Assembly: GCA_023451735.1 (NCBI GenBank)
Contig: JAEXYH010000053.1
Coordinates: 1 to 64,000, forward strand
Length of the DNA stretch: 64,000 bases
Source: Pseudomonadota bacterium
Lineage (GTDB): Bacteria > Pseudomonadota > Alphaproteobacteria > Rhizobiales > Rhizobiaceae
Reading direction: 5' to 3'
A program made the position numbers and the translations under genes. The notes under the pieces are model-generated. The model was given only the letters and a program-made list of their open reading frames with translations, did no database searches and had not been told where the DNA came from. Positions 36,464-45,078 of the stretch are shown here, piece by piece (within the stretch, counting starts at the first letter, position 1; the number at the start of each line of letters is the position of its first letter).

Positions 36464-39121
36464 TCACCCCTTCGTCTTGATGGATACGACGCGCGGTTCC
36501 CTGGCGGCGGGCTTGTCCTTCTGCTCTTCGACATAGGCCTCGCCGTGATAGCTGGCGATGAGCACATCGCGGATTTCGGCGATCAGCGGATAACGCGGAT
36601 TGGCGCCCGTGCACTGATCGTCGAAGGCCATTTCGGCAAGCTTGTCGACCTTGGCCATAAAGTCGGCTTCGCCGACACCCGCGGCCTGGATCGAGGCGGG
36701 GATATCGAGATCCTTCTTCAACTGTTCCAGCCACTGGACAAGGTTCTCGACCGACGCGGCATCGTTCTTGCCGGCAAGTCCCAGATGCTGGGCGATCTCG
36801 GCATAACGGCACAAGGCCTTCGGCCGATCATACTGGCTGAACGCCGCCTGCTTGCTCGGATTGTCGACCGCGTTGTAACGGACAACGTTGGAGATCAAGA
36901 GTGCATTTGACAGGCCGTGCGGCAGATGGAATTCCGCACCGATCTTGTGCGCCATCGAATGGCATACGCCGAGGAAGGCATTGGCAAAGGCGATGCCGGC
37001 GAGCGTCGCCGCATTGTGAACCTGCTCGCGTGCCTTCGGGTCCTTGGCGCCGTTCTTGTAGGCAGAGGGCAGGTAGGTCTTGAGCAGTTTCAACGCCTGC
37101 AGCGCCTGACCATCCGAATATTCGTTGGCCATGACCGAGACATAGGCTTCCAGCGCATGAGTCACCGCATCGATACCGCCATGGGCGGTCAGCGACTTCG
37201 GCATGTTCATGACCAGATTGGCATCAACGATCGCCATATGCGGCGTCAGCTGATAGTCGGCGATCGGGTATTTGATCCCCGTCTTCTCGTCCGTCACCAC
37301 GGCAAAAGGCGTGACTTCCGAACCGGTGCCCGAGGTTGTTGGAACAGCCACGAACATGGCCTTTTTGCCAAGTGTCGGGAAACGGTAGATGCGCTTGCGG
37401 ATATCCATGAAGCGCAGCGCCAGATCGGTAAATTCCACATCGGGATGCTCGTACATGACCCACATGATCTTGGCTGCATCCATCGGGGAACCACCGCCGA
37501 CCGCCAGGATCAGGTCCGGCTGGAAGGCGTTGGCAAGTGCGGTTGCCTTGCGCACGACGGCAAGCGTCGGATCGGCACTGACTTCGAAGAAGACTTCGAC
37601 CTCGAGACCGAGGTCTTTCAGGATGCGGATCGTGTCATTGACATTGCCGTTCTCGAACAGGAAGCGGTCGGTGACGATCAGGCAGCGCTTCTTACCCTTC
37701 AGGTCTTCCAGCGCAAATGGCAGGCTGCCGCGGCGGAAATAGATCGACGGCGGCAGCTTGTGCCAGAGCATGTTCTCGGCGCGCATGGCCACGGTCTTCC
37801 TGTTGATCAGATGCTGCGGACCGACATTTTCCGAGATCGAGTTGCCGCCCCAGGAGCCGCAACCGAGCGTCAGCGACGGTGCCAGGCGGAAGTTGTAGAG
37901 ATCGCCGATACCGCCATGCGAAGCCGGTGAGTTGATCAGGATGCGCGAGGTCTTCATCTTCGCGCCATAGGTGGCGATGCGCTCTGGCTGGAGATCCTGG
38001 TCGGTATAGAGAACCGATGTGTGGCCGACGCCACCGAAGGCAACCAGCGCTTCAGCCTTGTCGCAAGCCTGCTCGAAATTCTTCGCCTGGTACATGGCGA
38101 GAAGCGGCGAAAGCTTTTCATAGGCAAAGGGTTCGGTTTCGTCGATCGCATCGACCTCGGCGATCAGCACCTTGGTGCCCGCTGGCGCCTCGAAGCCCGC
38201 CATCTCGGCGATCCTGCTGGCCGACTGGCCGACGATCTCAGCATTGATCGAGCCCTTCTTCAGGATCAAGCTCTTGATCGCGCCGGCCTCATTACTCGAC
38301 AGCACATAACCGCCATGACTGCGGAAGCGTTCGCGAACGGCGTTATAGACCTCTTCCACCACGACCACCGACTGTTCGGAAGCGCACACCACGCCATTGT
38401 CGAAGGTCTTCGACATCAGGATCGAGGCGACCGCACGCTTGATGTCGGCAAACTCGTCGATGACCGCCGGCGTATTGCCGGCACCCACACCGATTGCCGG
38501 CTTGCCGGATGAATAGGCGGCCTTGACCATGCCCGGTCCGCCGGTTGCAAGGATGAGGTCGATTGCGGGATGATGCATCAGGGCGTTGGAAAGCTCGACA
38601 CTCGGCTCATCAATCCAGCCGATAATGTCCTTCGGCGCACCGGCCTTGACGGCTGCTTCGAGCACGATCCGGGCTGCCTCGCAGGTCGCGCACTTTGCCC
38701 GCGGGTGCGGCGAGAAGACGATGCCGTTGCGGGTCTTCAGCGCGATCAGCGCCTTGAATATCGCGGTCGACGTCGGATTGGTGGTCGGCACGATGGCGCA
38801 GATCAAGCCGATCGGCTCGGCAACTGTCGCGATCCCGTATTCCGGTTCTTCAGAAAGAACACCGCAGGTCTTCTCGTCCTTGTATTTGTTATAGATATAT
38901 TCGGATGCAAAGTGGTTCTTCACCACCTTGTCCTCCATCACGCCCATACCGGTCTCCTCGACCGCCATCTTGGCAAGCGGGATACGCGCATTCGCAGCGG
39001 CAAGCGCGGCGTTGCGGAAAATCTCGTCCACTTGCTCCTGGCTGAAGGTCGCATAGGCCTTCTGCGCCGCCTCAACCCGCGCGACAAGCGCGTCCAGATC
39101 CGCAATCGTGCTAACTGTCAT
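36464..39121 (-). CDS. adhE: Bifunctional acetaldehyde-CoA/alcohol dehydrogenase AdhE
   Basis: 885 residues, full length. The N-terminal aldehyde dehydrogenase domain (1 to about 440) has catalytic Cys246 (GVVCASEQS), the same number as in E. coli AdhE. A linker leads to the iron-dependent alcohol dehydrogenase domain (about 450-870: GGGSPMDAAKIMW, GTGSEVTPFAVVTD, GVCHSMAHKIGAEFHLPHG). It reduces acetyl-CoA to acetaldehyde and ethanol with NADH and usually forms spirosomes. It is a fermentative gene, notable in an otherwise respiratory setting; an FNR/FixK-like box upstream fits microaerobic use. The ATG follows GAGGTGG. Confidence 0.95.
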   Translation of the reverse strand: MTVSTIADLDALVARVEAAQKAYATFSQEQVDEIFRNAALAAANARIPLAKMAVEETGMGVMEDKVVKNHFASEYIYNKYKDEKTCGVLSEEPEYGIATVAEPIGLICAIVPTTNPTSTAIFKALIALKTRNGIVFSPHPRAKCATCEAARIVLEAAVKAGAPKDIIGWIDEPSVELSNALMHHPAIDLILATGGPGMVKAAYSSGKPAIGVGAGNTPAVIDEFADIKRAVASILMSKTFDNGVVCASEQSVVVVEEVYNAVRERFRSHGGYVLSSNEAGAIKSLILKKGSINAEIVGQSASRIAEMAGFEAPAGTKVLIAEVDAIDETEPFAYEKLSPLLAMYQAKNFEQACDKAEALVAFGGVGHTSVLYTDQDLQPERIATYGAKMKTSRILINSPASHGGIGDLYNFRLAPSLTLGCGSWGGNSISENVGPQHLINRKTVAMRAENMLWHKLPPSIYFRRGSLPFALEDLKGKKRCLIVTDRFLFENGNVNDTIRILKDLGLEVEVFFEVSADPTLAVVRKATALANAFQPDLILAVGGGSPMDAAKIMWVMYEHPDVEFTDLALRFMDIRKRIYRFPTLGKKAMFVAVPTTSGTGSEVTPFAVVTDEKTGIKYPIADYQLTPHMAIVDANLVMNMPKSLTAHGGIDAVTHALEAYVSVMANEYSDGQALQALKLLKTYLPSAYKNGAKDPKAREQVHNAATLAGIAFANAFLGVCHSMAHKIGAEFHLPHGLSNALLISNVVRYNAVDNPSKQAAFSQYDRPKALCRYAEIAQHLGLAGKNDAASVENLVQWLEQLKKDLDIPASIQAAGVGEADFMAKVDKLAEMAFDDQCTGANPRYPLIAEIRDVLIASYHGEAYVEEQKDKPAAREPRVVSIKTKG

Positions 39122-39275
39122 GATAATTCCACCTCAAATTGTATCATGGTACATGGCTGGTCGCGTTCATCACGCGTACTAATCGATTTAGAAGGTTGAA
39201 TACTGGACCAATACCGGGAGGACGCAAGCTGCTCGCGGCCTTTTGGAAACTATGCCGCTGCGGTAAAAAACCGCG

Positions 39276-39289
39276 TTGAGGCAGATCAA
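39276..39289. promoter_or_regulatory. FNR/FixK-like box upstream of adhE
   Basis: TTGAGGCAGATCAA matches the anaerobox TTGAT-N4-ATCAA in 9 of 10 defined positions. It is 155 bp upstream of adhE and 134 bp upstream of the divergent amidohydrolase gene. A second repeat (TTTCGCTT / AAGCGAA at 39291-39318) follows. The rest of this 301-bp gap shows nothing else. Confidence 0.5.
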
Positions 39290-39422
39290 TTTTCGCTTGA
39301 CCCGCCTTGAAAAGCGAAGGTGCCATTTTCAACCAGCTCCGACGGACTTCACGGTTGACTGATCCCCGCCACGGACTATCACTGCAGGCCCGCGATCGGG
39401 ACAATGCGATGCAGAGAAGACC

Positions 39423-41288
39423 ATGCCAGTAGAGATCCAAGACACCCTCATTGACGCTGCCAACGAAGTGCGGATCCGCCAGCGCCTGACGCTGGTCGCA
39501 CTCGGCAAGGAAAAGGCCGATGTGGCGCTGAGGGTCGGGCGGCTGCTGGACGTCGCGACCCGAACATGGTCGGAAGACCAGGAAATCATCATCAAGGATC
39601 GCCGCATCGCCTATGTCGGCAAGGCCGGCTCTTATCCGGGGGAAGTGGAGCATCGCGTTCACGAACCCGACCTCGCCGCCGTTCCGGGCCTTGGCGAAGT
39701 GCACAAGCATATCGAAAGCTCGCATCTGACGCCGGAATGGGAAGCCGCCCTGGTGCTGCCGCGTGGCAATACCTGGACCTGTGAGGCAAGCCACGAATTT
39801 TCCAACGTCAATGGCGGCAAGACCCTGGAATTCTGGCTGAAAGCCCGCGAAGCAGGCTCGCCACTCAAGATCTTCCCGCTTCCGGGCTCTGCGGTTCCCC
39901 CGACAGCCTATGAACATGGCGGCGGGTATCTCGGCTATGACGAACAGAAATCATTCCTTCAACAAAGTCTGATGACCGCAGGCCTTGATGAAGTAATGGA
40001 CTGGCCGGCTGTCTGGAATCCGGAAAACCCTTCGCATGAACGTCTCTGGGGCATGATCCGCGCTACATTCGAAAAACGCGCCGTCGTCGAGGGCCATGCC
40101 GCCGGCATCCGCGATCTGCCGTCGATCAATGCCTTTGCCGCGGCTGGCCTTGCCTCCGACCACGAAGCGTGGACACCGGAAGAGTTCTGGGACAAGCTCA
40201 CCCACGGCCTGTTCATGGAGCTTCGCCCGCACAGCCTGCCGGAAGTCATCAAGGGTCTTCTTGACCGTGGTCTTGCCGACTGGTCGCAGATCGCGCTCAC
40301 CACAGACGACCGCTCGGCATCCGACACGCTGAAGCTCGGCGCCACCGACCACAATGTGCGGCTTGCGATAGAGGCCGGTCTTGCGCCGGAAATCGCTATC
40401 CAGTGCGTCACGATCAACCCCGCCCGCCACATGCGCCTCACCCCTTGGGTCGGTTCGATCACACCGGGCCGTTATGCCGATATCGTGCTTCTGTCGAATG
40501 TCGAACGGTTCGAGATCGCCAAGGTTTGGGCCGATGGAAAGCAGGTTTCCGACGGCAAGGCCTATCTGCCGCAAGTACCGAAGATCGGCTGGCCGGAATG
40601 GGCAACGAAAACCATCAATATCGGCCGGGGCCTGACGGCGGAGGATTTTGCCATCAAGGCCGAACCGGGTCGCGAGACGATGACGGCTGCGGTTCTGCGC
40701 CCCTTCCACTGGACCGACGACTTTCTGACCTTTGACCTGCCGGTCAAGGACGGTCTCGTTGAGCGTGACCACACGCGAAACATCACAAAATTCTCCGTCA
40801 TCGACCGTTTTTCGGGCAAGGCAGCCGTGTCGAAAATGTTTTGGCTCGGCTGCGGCCCATCAACGCCGGACACCGCGCTCGCCTGCTCGATGGCACATGA
40901 CAAACATAATATCTGGTGTGTCGGCTCCTCCGACGAGGCGATGGCGAAAGCCGTCAACGCGGTTGCCGACATCGACGGTGGCTGGGCGCTGGTGCGGCAA
41001 GGCGAAGTTGTCGCCAGCGTGCGATACGAGGTCGCCGGCCTTATGAGCTGCCGCCCGGCGGAAGACCTGCATGAAGAGATGCAGGCGCTTTATGCCGAGG
41101 GCGAAAAGGTCGAGTGGATGTACGAGCCGAGCTTTCATCCGCGCTGGTTCCCCGGTTTCCCGGAACGGCTCGCCTTCGCCACACTCACTTGCGCGCCCTG
41201 GCGCTGGGTTCTGGTCGCGCCGAGCGATCACGCCCCGCAAGGCCTCGTCAATGTCGAGACCGGCGCCACCCACCCCGTTGTCTTCTGA
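39423..41288 (+). CDS. Adenine deaminase-like amidohydrolase
   Basis: 621 residues with the layout of adenine deaminases: amidohydrolase domain (about 35-410) and the adenine-deaminase C-terminal domain. The first metal motif reads GEVHKHIESSHLTPEW: the H-x-H pair and IESS are kept, but the usual Asp before it is Glu. TTDDRSASDTLKLGATDHNVR and TINPARHM supply the later family motifs. The changed motif and the company of a peptidase and importer make adenine a doubtful substrate. Probably the first gene of a pair with the M24 gene 47 bp on. Confidence 0.75.
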   Translation: MPVEIQDTLIDAANEVRIRQRLTLVALGKEKADVALRVGRLLDVATRTWSEDQEIIIKDRRIAYVGKAGSYPGEVEHRVHEPDLAAVPGLGEVHKHIESSHLTPEWEAALVLPRGNTWTCEASHEFSNVNGGKTLEFWLKAREAGSPLKIFPLPGSAVPPTAYEHGGGYLGYDEQKSFLQQSLMTAGLDEVMDWPAVWNPENPSHERLWGMIRATFEKRAVVEGHAAGIRDLPSINAFAAAGLASDHEAWTPEEFWDKLTHGLFMELRPHSLPEVIKGLLDRGLADWSQIALTTDDRSASDTLKLGATDHNVRLAIEAGLAPEIAIQCVTINPARHMRLTPWVGSITPGRYADIVLLSNVERFEIAKVWADGKQVSDGKAYLPQVPKIGWPEWATKTINIGRGLTAEDFAIKAEPGRETMTAAVLRPFHWTDDFLTFDLPVKDGLVERDHTRNITKFSVIDRFSGKAAVSKMFWLGCGPSTPDTALACSMAHDKHNIWCVGSSDEAMAKAVNAVADIDGGWALVRQGEVVASVRYEVAGLMSCRPAEDLHEEMQALYAEGEKVEWMYEPSFHPRWFPGFPERLAFATLTCAPWRWVLVAPSDHAPQGLVNVETGATHPVVF

Positions 41289-41335
41289 TTTCAGACCATC
41301 CAAGCCGAGACCGGCCATCGTTCAGGAACAAGATC

Positions 41336-42538
41336 ATGAGTGCCCCCACCTACAAATCCTTCGAGCAATCGCTCGCCGAATTCGAAAATATTGCAGCCGC
41401 CGTGTCCCCGATCTCCAATGAAGAACTTCAGTCACGCATCGCAAAACTACAGGGGCTGATGCAAGAGGCGGGCGTCAAGGCCGTCTATCTCGATACCTCG
41501 ACCAGCCTCACCTATTTCACCGGAATGACGCTCGGCGCCAGCGAACGCCTGCATGGCGCGATCATCCCATCTTCCGGCGCGCCGATTTATATCAGCCCCG
41601 CCTTCGAGGAACCGAAAACGGTAACCCTGATCAGGATCGAGGGCGAGATCGCCACCTGGGAAGAGCATGAAGACCCGGCCCTGCTGGTCGCCAACCTGAT
41701 CTGCGATCTCCCGGCCGAAGGCAAAACGCTGGCCTTCGATCCCGCCACCCCCTTCATGTTCTCAAGCCCGATCGCCGCCCATGTCGGCGCGAAGCTGGCC
41801 ATTCTCAGTGCGGCCGACCTCATCGCCGCCTGCCGCCAGATCAAGTCGGCCACCGAAATCGCCATCATCCAGACGGCCATGTCCGCCAGCCTGCGCGTCC
41901 ACAAGGCGGTATGGGAAGGTCTTTACGAAGGCGTTTCGACCACCGAAGTGACGGATTTTATCGCCAGCGCCCACGCAAAACTCGGCATGCGCCATGTCTT
42001 CGCCGCCGCCCAGTTCGGCGAGGCGACCGCCTATCCGCATGGCGTTCCCTATGCGCAGACGCTCAACAAGGGCGACATGGTGCTGATCGATCTCGGCGGC
42101 CATATCCATCGGTATTGCTCGGATATCACCCGCACCTATGTCTTCGGCGAGCCGACCGAGCGCCAGCGGGAACTCTGGAACATGGAAAAGAAGGCCCATC
42201 GCGCCGCCTTCGAGGCAGCTCAGTTGGGTTCTCCCTGCGAAAATATCGATGCCGCAGCGCGCAAGGTGCTGACGGATGCCGGTTACGGACCGGACTATCA
42301 GGTCCCCGGCCTGCCGCATCGAACCGGCCACGGCCTCGGCATGGACCTGCACGAAAACCCGTTCATCGTCCGCGGCAACAAGACGCCGCTTCAGCCCGGC
42401 ATGGTCTTCTCCGACGAGCCGATGCTCTGTGTCTATGGTGAATGCGGCGTCCGCCTCGAAGACATCATCTACATGTCGGAACAAGGCCCGGTCTTCTTCA
42501 CCGAACCGGCCCATTCGATCGACAGGCCGTTCGGCTAG
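41336..42538 (+). CDS. M24 family metallopeptidase (Xaa-Pro aminopeptidase/creatinase type)
   Basis: 400 residues from the ATG at 41336 behind CAGGAAC; upstream ATGs lie inside the amidohydrolase gene. The N-terminal creatinase domain (about 30-170) precedes the pita-bread catalytic domain. The five metal ligands can be placed: Asp in LIDLGG, Asp in RYCSDITRTY, His in HRTGHGLG, Glu in SDEPML and Glu in VRLEDIIY. Family members cleave Xaa-Pro peptides or C-N bonds in small molecules such as creatine or ectoine derivatives. Its pairing with an amidohydrolase suggests a small nitrogenous substrate (inference). Confidence 0.85.
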   Translation: MSAPTYKSFEQSLAEFENIAAAVSPISNEELQSRIAKLQGLMQEAGVKAVYLDTSTSLTYFTGMTLGASERLHGAIIPSSGAPIYISPAFEEPKTVTLIRIEGEIATWEEHEDPALLVANLICDLPAEGKTLAFDPATPFMFSSPIAAHVGAKLAILSAADLIAACRQIKSATEIAIIQTAMSASLRVHKAVWEGLYEGVSTTEVTDFIASAHAKLGMRHVFAAAQFGEATAYPHGVPYAQTLNKGDMVLIDLGGHIHRYCSDITRTYVFGEPTERQRELWNMEKKAHRAAFEAAQLGSPCENIDAAARKVLTDAGYGPDYQVPGLPHRTGHGLGMDLHENPFIVRGNKTPLQPGMVFSDEPMLCVYGECGVRLEDIIYMSEQGPVFFTEPAHSIDRPFG

Positions 42539-42673
42539 GGGCTGGTTTCACGCTGGCGCGAATGTGGCCGACAAAGCCCGGAAAACACCATGTAGGAGAA
42601 ATCACTCTTACCTTGCGTTGCTTTTCGTGCTGCCGCGCGCTAGCCGGAATGAAGTTAAACACGCGTGGTGTCC

Positions 42674-43531
42674 ATGTCCAAGGTTGTTACCCACAAGCCG
42701 CTGGTTGAGCGTGTTCAGGCCGTTGCCGCCAACCTGACGGCCACCGAACAGAAACTGATCTCGGAGCTGATGCGCGCGCCACGCGCAGTGGCGATCGGGA
42801 CTTCGGGCGAGTTCGCAGCCCGGCTTGGCGTGCATGAGGCGACGACTTCCCGCCTCGCCCGCAAGCTGGGTTTTGCCTCCTATGCGGAATTTCGTGATGA
42901 GCTGCGCCGCGAATTCTTGAAAGTCGCCGATCCGGCGGAGCGCATTTCTGCAACGCTGAACGACGCCCGCGCGCAAGGTTTTCTGCCGTTGCTGGTGGCA
43001 AGCGAACTTGCCGCGCTGACCGCCATGACCGACCACATTTCCGACGCGCGCATTCTCGAAGCGGCGGAAAAGCTCGATTGCCGCCGCGTGTTCATCTATG
43101 GACACGGCAATGCGGAAGTTCTGTCGGTGCTGATGGAACGACGGCTGCGGCGGCTGGGAATAGACAGCCATCCACTTTCCGGCAGCCCACGGGATCTTGC
43201 TGAACAGATGCTGACACTTTCCGCAGATGACGCTCTTCTTCTCTTCGCCTTCCGCCGCCAGCCGCCGGACTATGAGCGTCTGATGCAGGTGGCAACCGGG
43301 ACGAGAGCGCGCACGATCGTGATATCGGGCACGATCGGCCCGTCACTCAGCCCTAGCCCGGATGTTTTGCTGTCTGCCCCCCGCGCCGGCATGCCGGACA
43401 GTTTTCAGACGCTGACCGTGCCGATGGCAATCTGCAACGCAATCATTCTGGCTCTTGCGGAGCGAAGAGGCCCGGATGCGCTTGCGACGCTCGACCGGCT
43501 GGGCGACCTCATTGCAAAATTCGAAAACTGA
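42674..43531 (+). CDS. MurR/RpiR family transcriptional regulator
   Basis: 285 residues: N-terminal RpiR helix-turn-helix (about 5-80: LTATEQKLISELMRAP, GTSGEFAARLGVHEATTSRLARKLGF) and a C-terminal SIS domain (about 125-265: CRRVFIYGHGNAEVLSVLMERRL) that normally binds a phosphosugar. The ATG at 42674 was preferred to a GTG at 42665. It lies between the M24 gene and the ABC importer, and a dyad just after it is a likely target. Confidence 0.88.
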   Translation: MSKVVTHKPLVERVQAVAANLTATEQKLISELMRAPRAVAIGTSGEFAARLGVHEATTSRLARKLGFASYAEFRDELRREFLKVADPAERISATLNDARAQGFLPLLVASELAALTAMTDHISDARILEAAEKLDCRRVFIYGHGNAEVLSVLMERRLRRLGIDSHPLSGSPRDLAEQMLTLSADDALLLFAFRRQPPDYERLMQVATGTRARTIVISGTIGPSLSPSPDVLLSAPRAGMPDSFQTLTVPMAICNAIILALAERRGPDALATLDRLGDLIAKFEN

Positions 43532-43533
43532 TC

Positions 43534-43549
43534 TGCAAGAAATTTTGCA
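43534..43549. promoter_or_regulatory. Candidate RpiR operator upstream of the importer
   Basis: TGCAAGAAATTTTGCA is a 16-bp dyad with 14 symmetric positions, 64 bp before the binding-protein ATG. A wider perfect pair TGCAAAATT (43513-43521) / AATTTTGCA (43541-43549) overlaps it. The AT-rich centre resembles known RpiR/HexR-family sites. Confidence 0.5.
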
Positions 43550-43612
43550 CGTCACAAAACTGTAGCAAGAATACCTTACAGGACACTCCGAACCCAACAA
43601 CGGAGCCACTCC

Positions 43613-44725
43613 ATGCGCCGCATCCTGACTGCAACTGCTGCATTGCTGATGACCACTGCCGCCTTTGCGCAAGAACTCGACACCAAATCCGCTGCCGACC
43701 TGCTGCCGCAAGCCAAACAGGAAGGCAAGGTAACGGTCTACGCCTTTACCAGCCGCATCGGCCGCGTTGAAAAGGCTTTCGAGGCCGCTTATCCGGGCAT
43801 CGACATGGTGACCTTCGACATGTCGTCCACCGAGCAGATCGCCCGCATCAAGAGCGAGGCGCAGGCCGGTCTGCCGGGCGCCGACGTGATCTATATTTCC
43901 GACGCACCGGTCGTGCTCACCGAACTGCTGGCCAACAAACTGGTTGCCCCTTACGTCCCGCCACGTGTTGCAGGTGACCTTGCAGACGGGTTCAAGTCGC
44001 CTCTTCTGGCTCAGCGCCTGTCTACCAAGGTTCTGATGTATAATGAAGAAGCTCATCCGAACGGCTCGCCGGTCAAGAACCTCTGGGACCTGACAAAGCC
44101 AGAATGGAAGGGTCGCGTCATCATGGTCGATCCGCTTCAGCGCGGCGATTACCTCGACCTGATGACCGAGATCGTTTTGCAATCAGACGAAATGGCCACG
44201 GCTTACGAAGCTGCATTCGGCAAGAAGATCGAACTCACCGATGGCAACGAGAATGCTGGCCAGCAGTTCATTACCGACCTGTTTGCCAATGACCTCGTTC
44301 TGGTCGGCTCGACCGACGACGTGAACAAGGCAATCGGCGCCAAGGGTCAGGAAAAACCGCCGATCGGCTTCACCAGCTATTCCGACCGTCGTGACAACGA
44401 AGACGAAGGCTGGGCGCTGCAGGTGGCAAACGATGTTGCCCCCTCAAACGGCATCGTTTTCCCGGCGCTCTTGGCGCTGAACCCGAAGCCGGCAAGCCCC
44501 GCCGCTGCCCGCCTCGCCGTCGATTTCATGATGGGTGACGAGAGCGAGACCGGCGGCGAAGGCTTCAAGCCCTTCTACGTGGCCGGTGACTGGGCAACCC
44601 GTTCCGACATCAAGCCGCACAAGGACGCAATCCCGCTGGCAGACTTCAAGGGCTGGCAGATGGCACCGGAAGAAACCGCCAAGATCCGCGCCGAAGTGGC
44701 GGATTTCATTCTCGCGCTGCAGTGA
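43613..44725 (+). CDS. ABC transporter binding protein, FbpA/ThiB-like
   Basis: 370 residues with a signal peptide (MRRILTATAALLMTTAAFA, cleavage after AFAQ) and a type II periplasmic-binding fold (VTVYAFTSRIGRVEKAFEAAYPGIDMVTFDMSSTEQIARI; later VMYNEEAHPNGSPVKNLWDLTKPEWKGRV). The family binds Fe(III), thiamine, polyamines or phosphonates. The tandem tyrosines typical of FbpA ferric binding are not evident, so iron is uncertain. A hairpin and 300 bp of non-coding DNA separate it from its permease. Confidence 0.85.
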   Translation: MRRILTATAALLMTTAAFAQELDTKSAADLLPQAKQEGKVTVYAFTSRIGRVEKAFEAAYPGIDMVTFDMSSTEQIARIKSEAQAGLPGADVIYISDAPVVLTELLANKLVAPYVPPRVAGDLADGFKSPLLAQRLSTKVLMYNEEAHPNGSPVKNLWDLTKPEWKGRVIMVDPLQRGDYLDLMTEIVLQSDEMATAYEAAFGKKIELTDGNENAGQQFITDLFANDLVLVGSTDDVNKAIGAKGQEKPPIGFTSYSDRRDNEDEGWALQVANDVAPSNGIVFPALLALNPKPASPAAARLAVDFMMGDESETGGEGFKPFYVAGDWATRSDIKPHKDAIPLADFKGWQMAPEETAKIRAEVADFILALQ

Positions 44726-44738
44726 GGTTTTCGGATGG

Positions 44739-44760
44739 AGGCGGGCGGTTCGGCCGCCTG
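44739..44760 (+). terminator. Hairpin with T-rich tail after the binding-protein gene
   Basis: GC-rich inverted repeat AGGCGG (44739-44744) / CCGCCT (44754-44759), with an alternative GGCGG/CCGCC pairing, followed by TGTCTTCTCTGT. It lies 13 bp after the stop and would terminate or attenuate before the permease. Confidence 0.5.
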
Positions 44761-45078
44761 TCTTCTCTGTCCAAAAGCGCAGTCTTGATCTTCCACGATG
44801 GTGAGACAGTTGTGTTTGGATCCTCGGGTCAAAACCGACGATGACGGAGATCGAAGGGATCCAGATTGATCAGGGAACCCGTTGAGACCGAGGCCACTCG
44901 AGCAGACTGTGGGGCGGAGGTCATCATATCCTCCTGCACCCGTTTCAATACGTGAAACACCTCTTCTGCCAGTGCACACCGTCAAGGCCTTCATCCTCGG
45001 GCGCGACCCGAGAATTCAAACGCAAGCAACATACTGAGGCGAGCGGCATAACCCTGCCGTCGTTATCCGGAGTACCAC
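44761..45078. other. Structured non-coding stretch between binding protein and permease
   Basis: 318 bp without a supported gene. It contains several short perfect inverted repeats: GGAGG/CCTCC (44916-44934), GTTTCA/TGAAAC (44942-44958) and CTCGGG/CCCGAG (44996-45012), plus repeated GGATCC-flanked segments. A minus-strand frame of 139 codons crosses the area but has no recognisable domain and overlaps the upstream gene. A decayed insertion-sequence end, a rhizobial intergenic repeat or a small RNA would all fit. A permease promoter must lie here if the hairpin at 44739 terminates. Confidence 0.4.

Noticed and set aside
44575..44994. 139-codon minus-strand frame
   Set aside because: Overlaps the binding-protein gene, lacks a ribosome site and has no recognisable domain; kept only as a hint of a decayed element.
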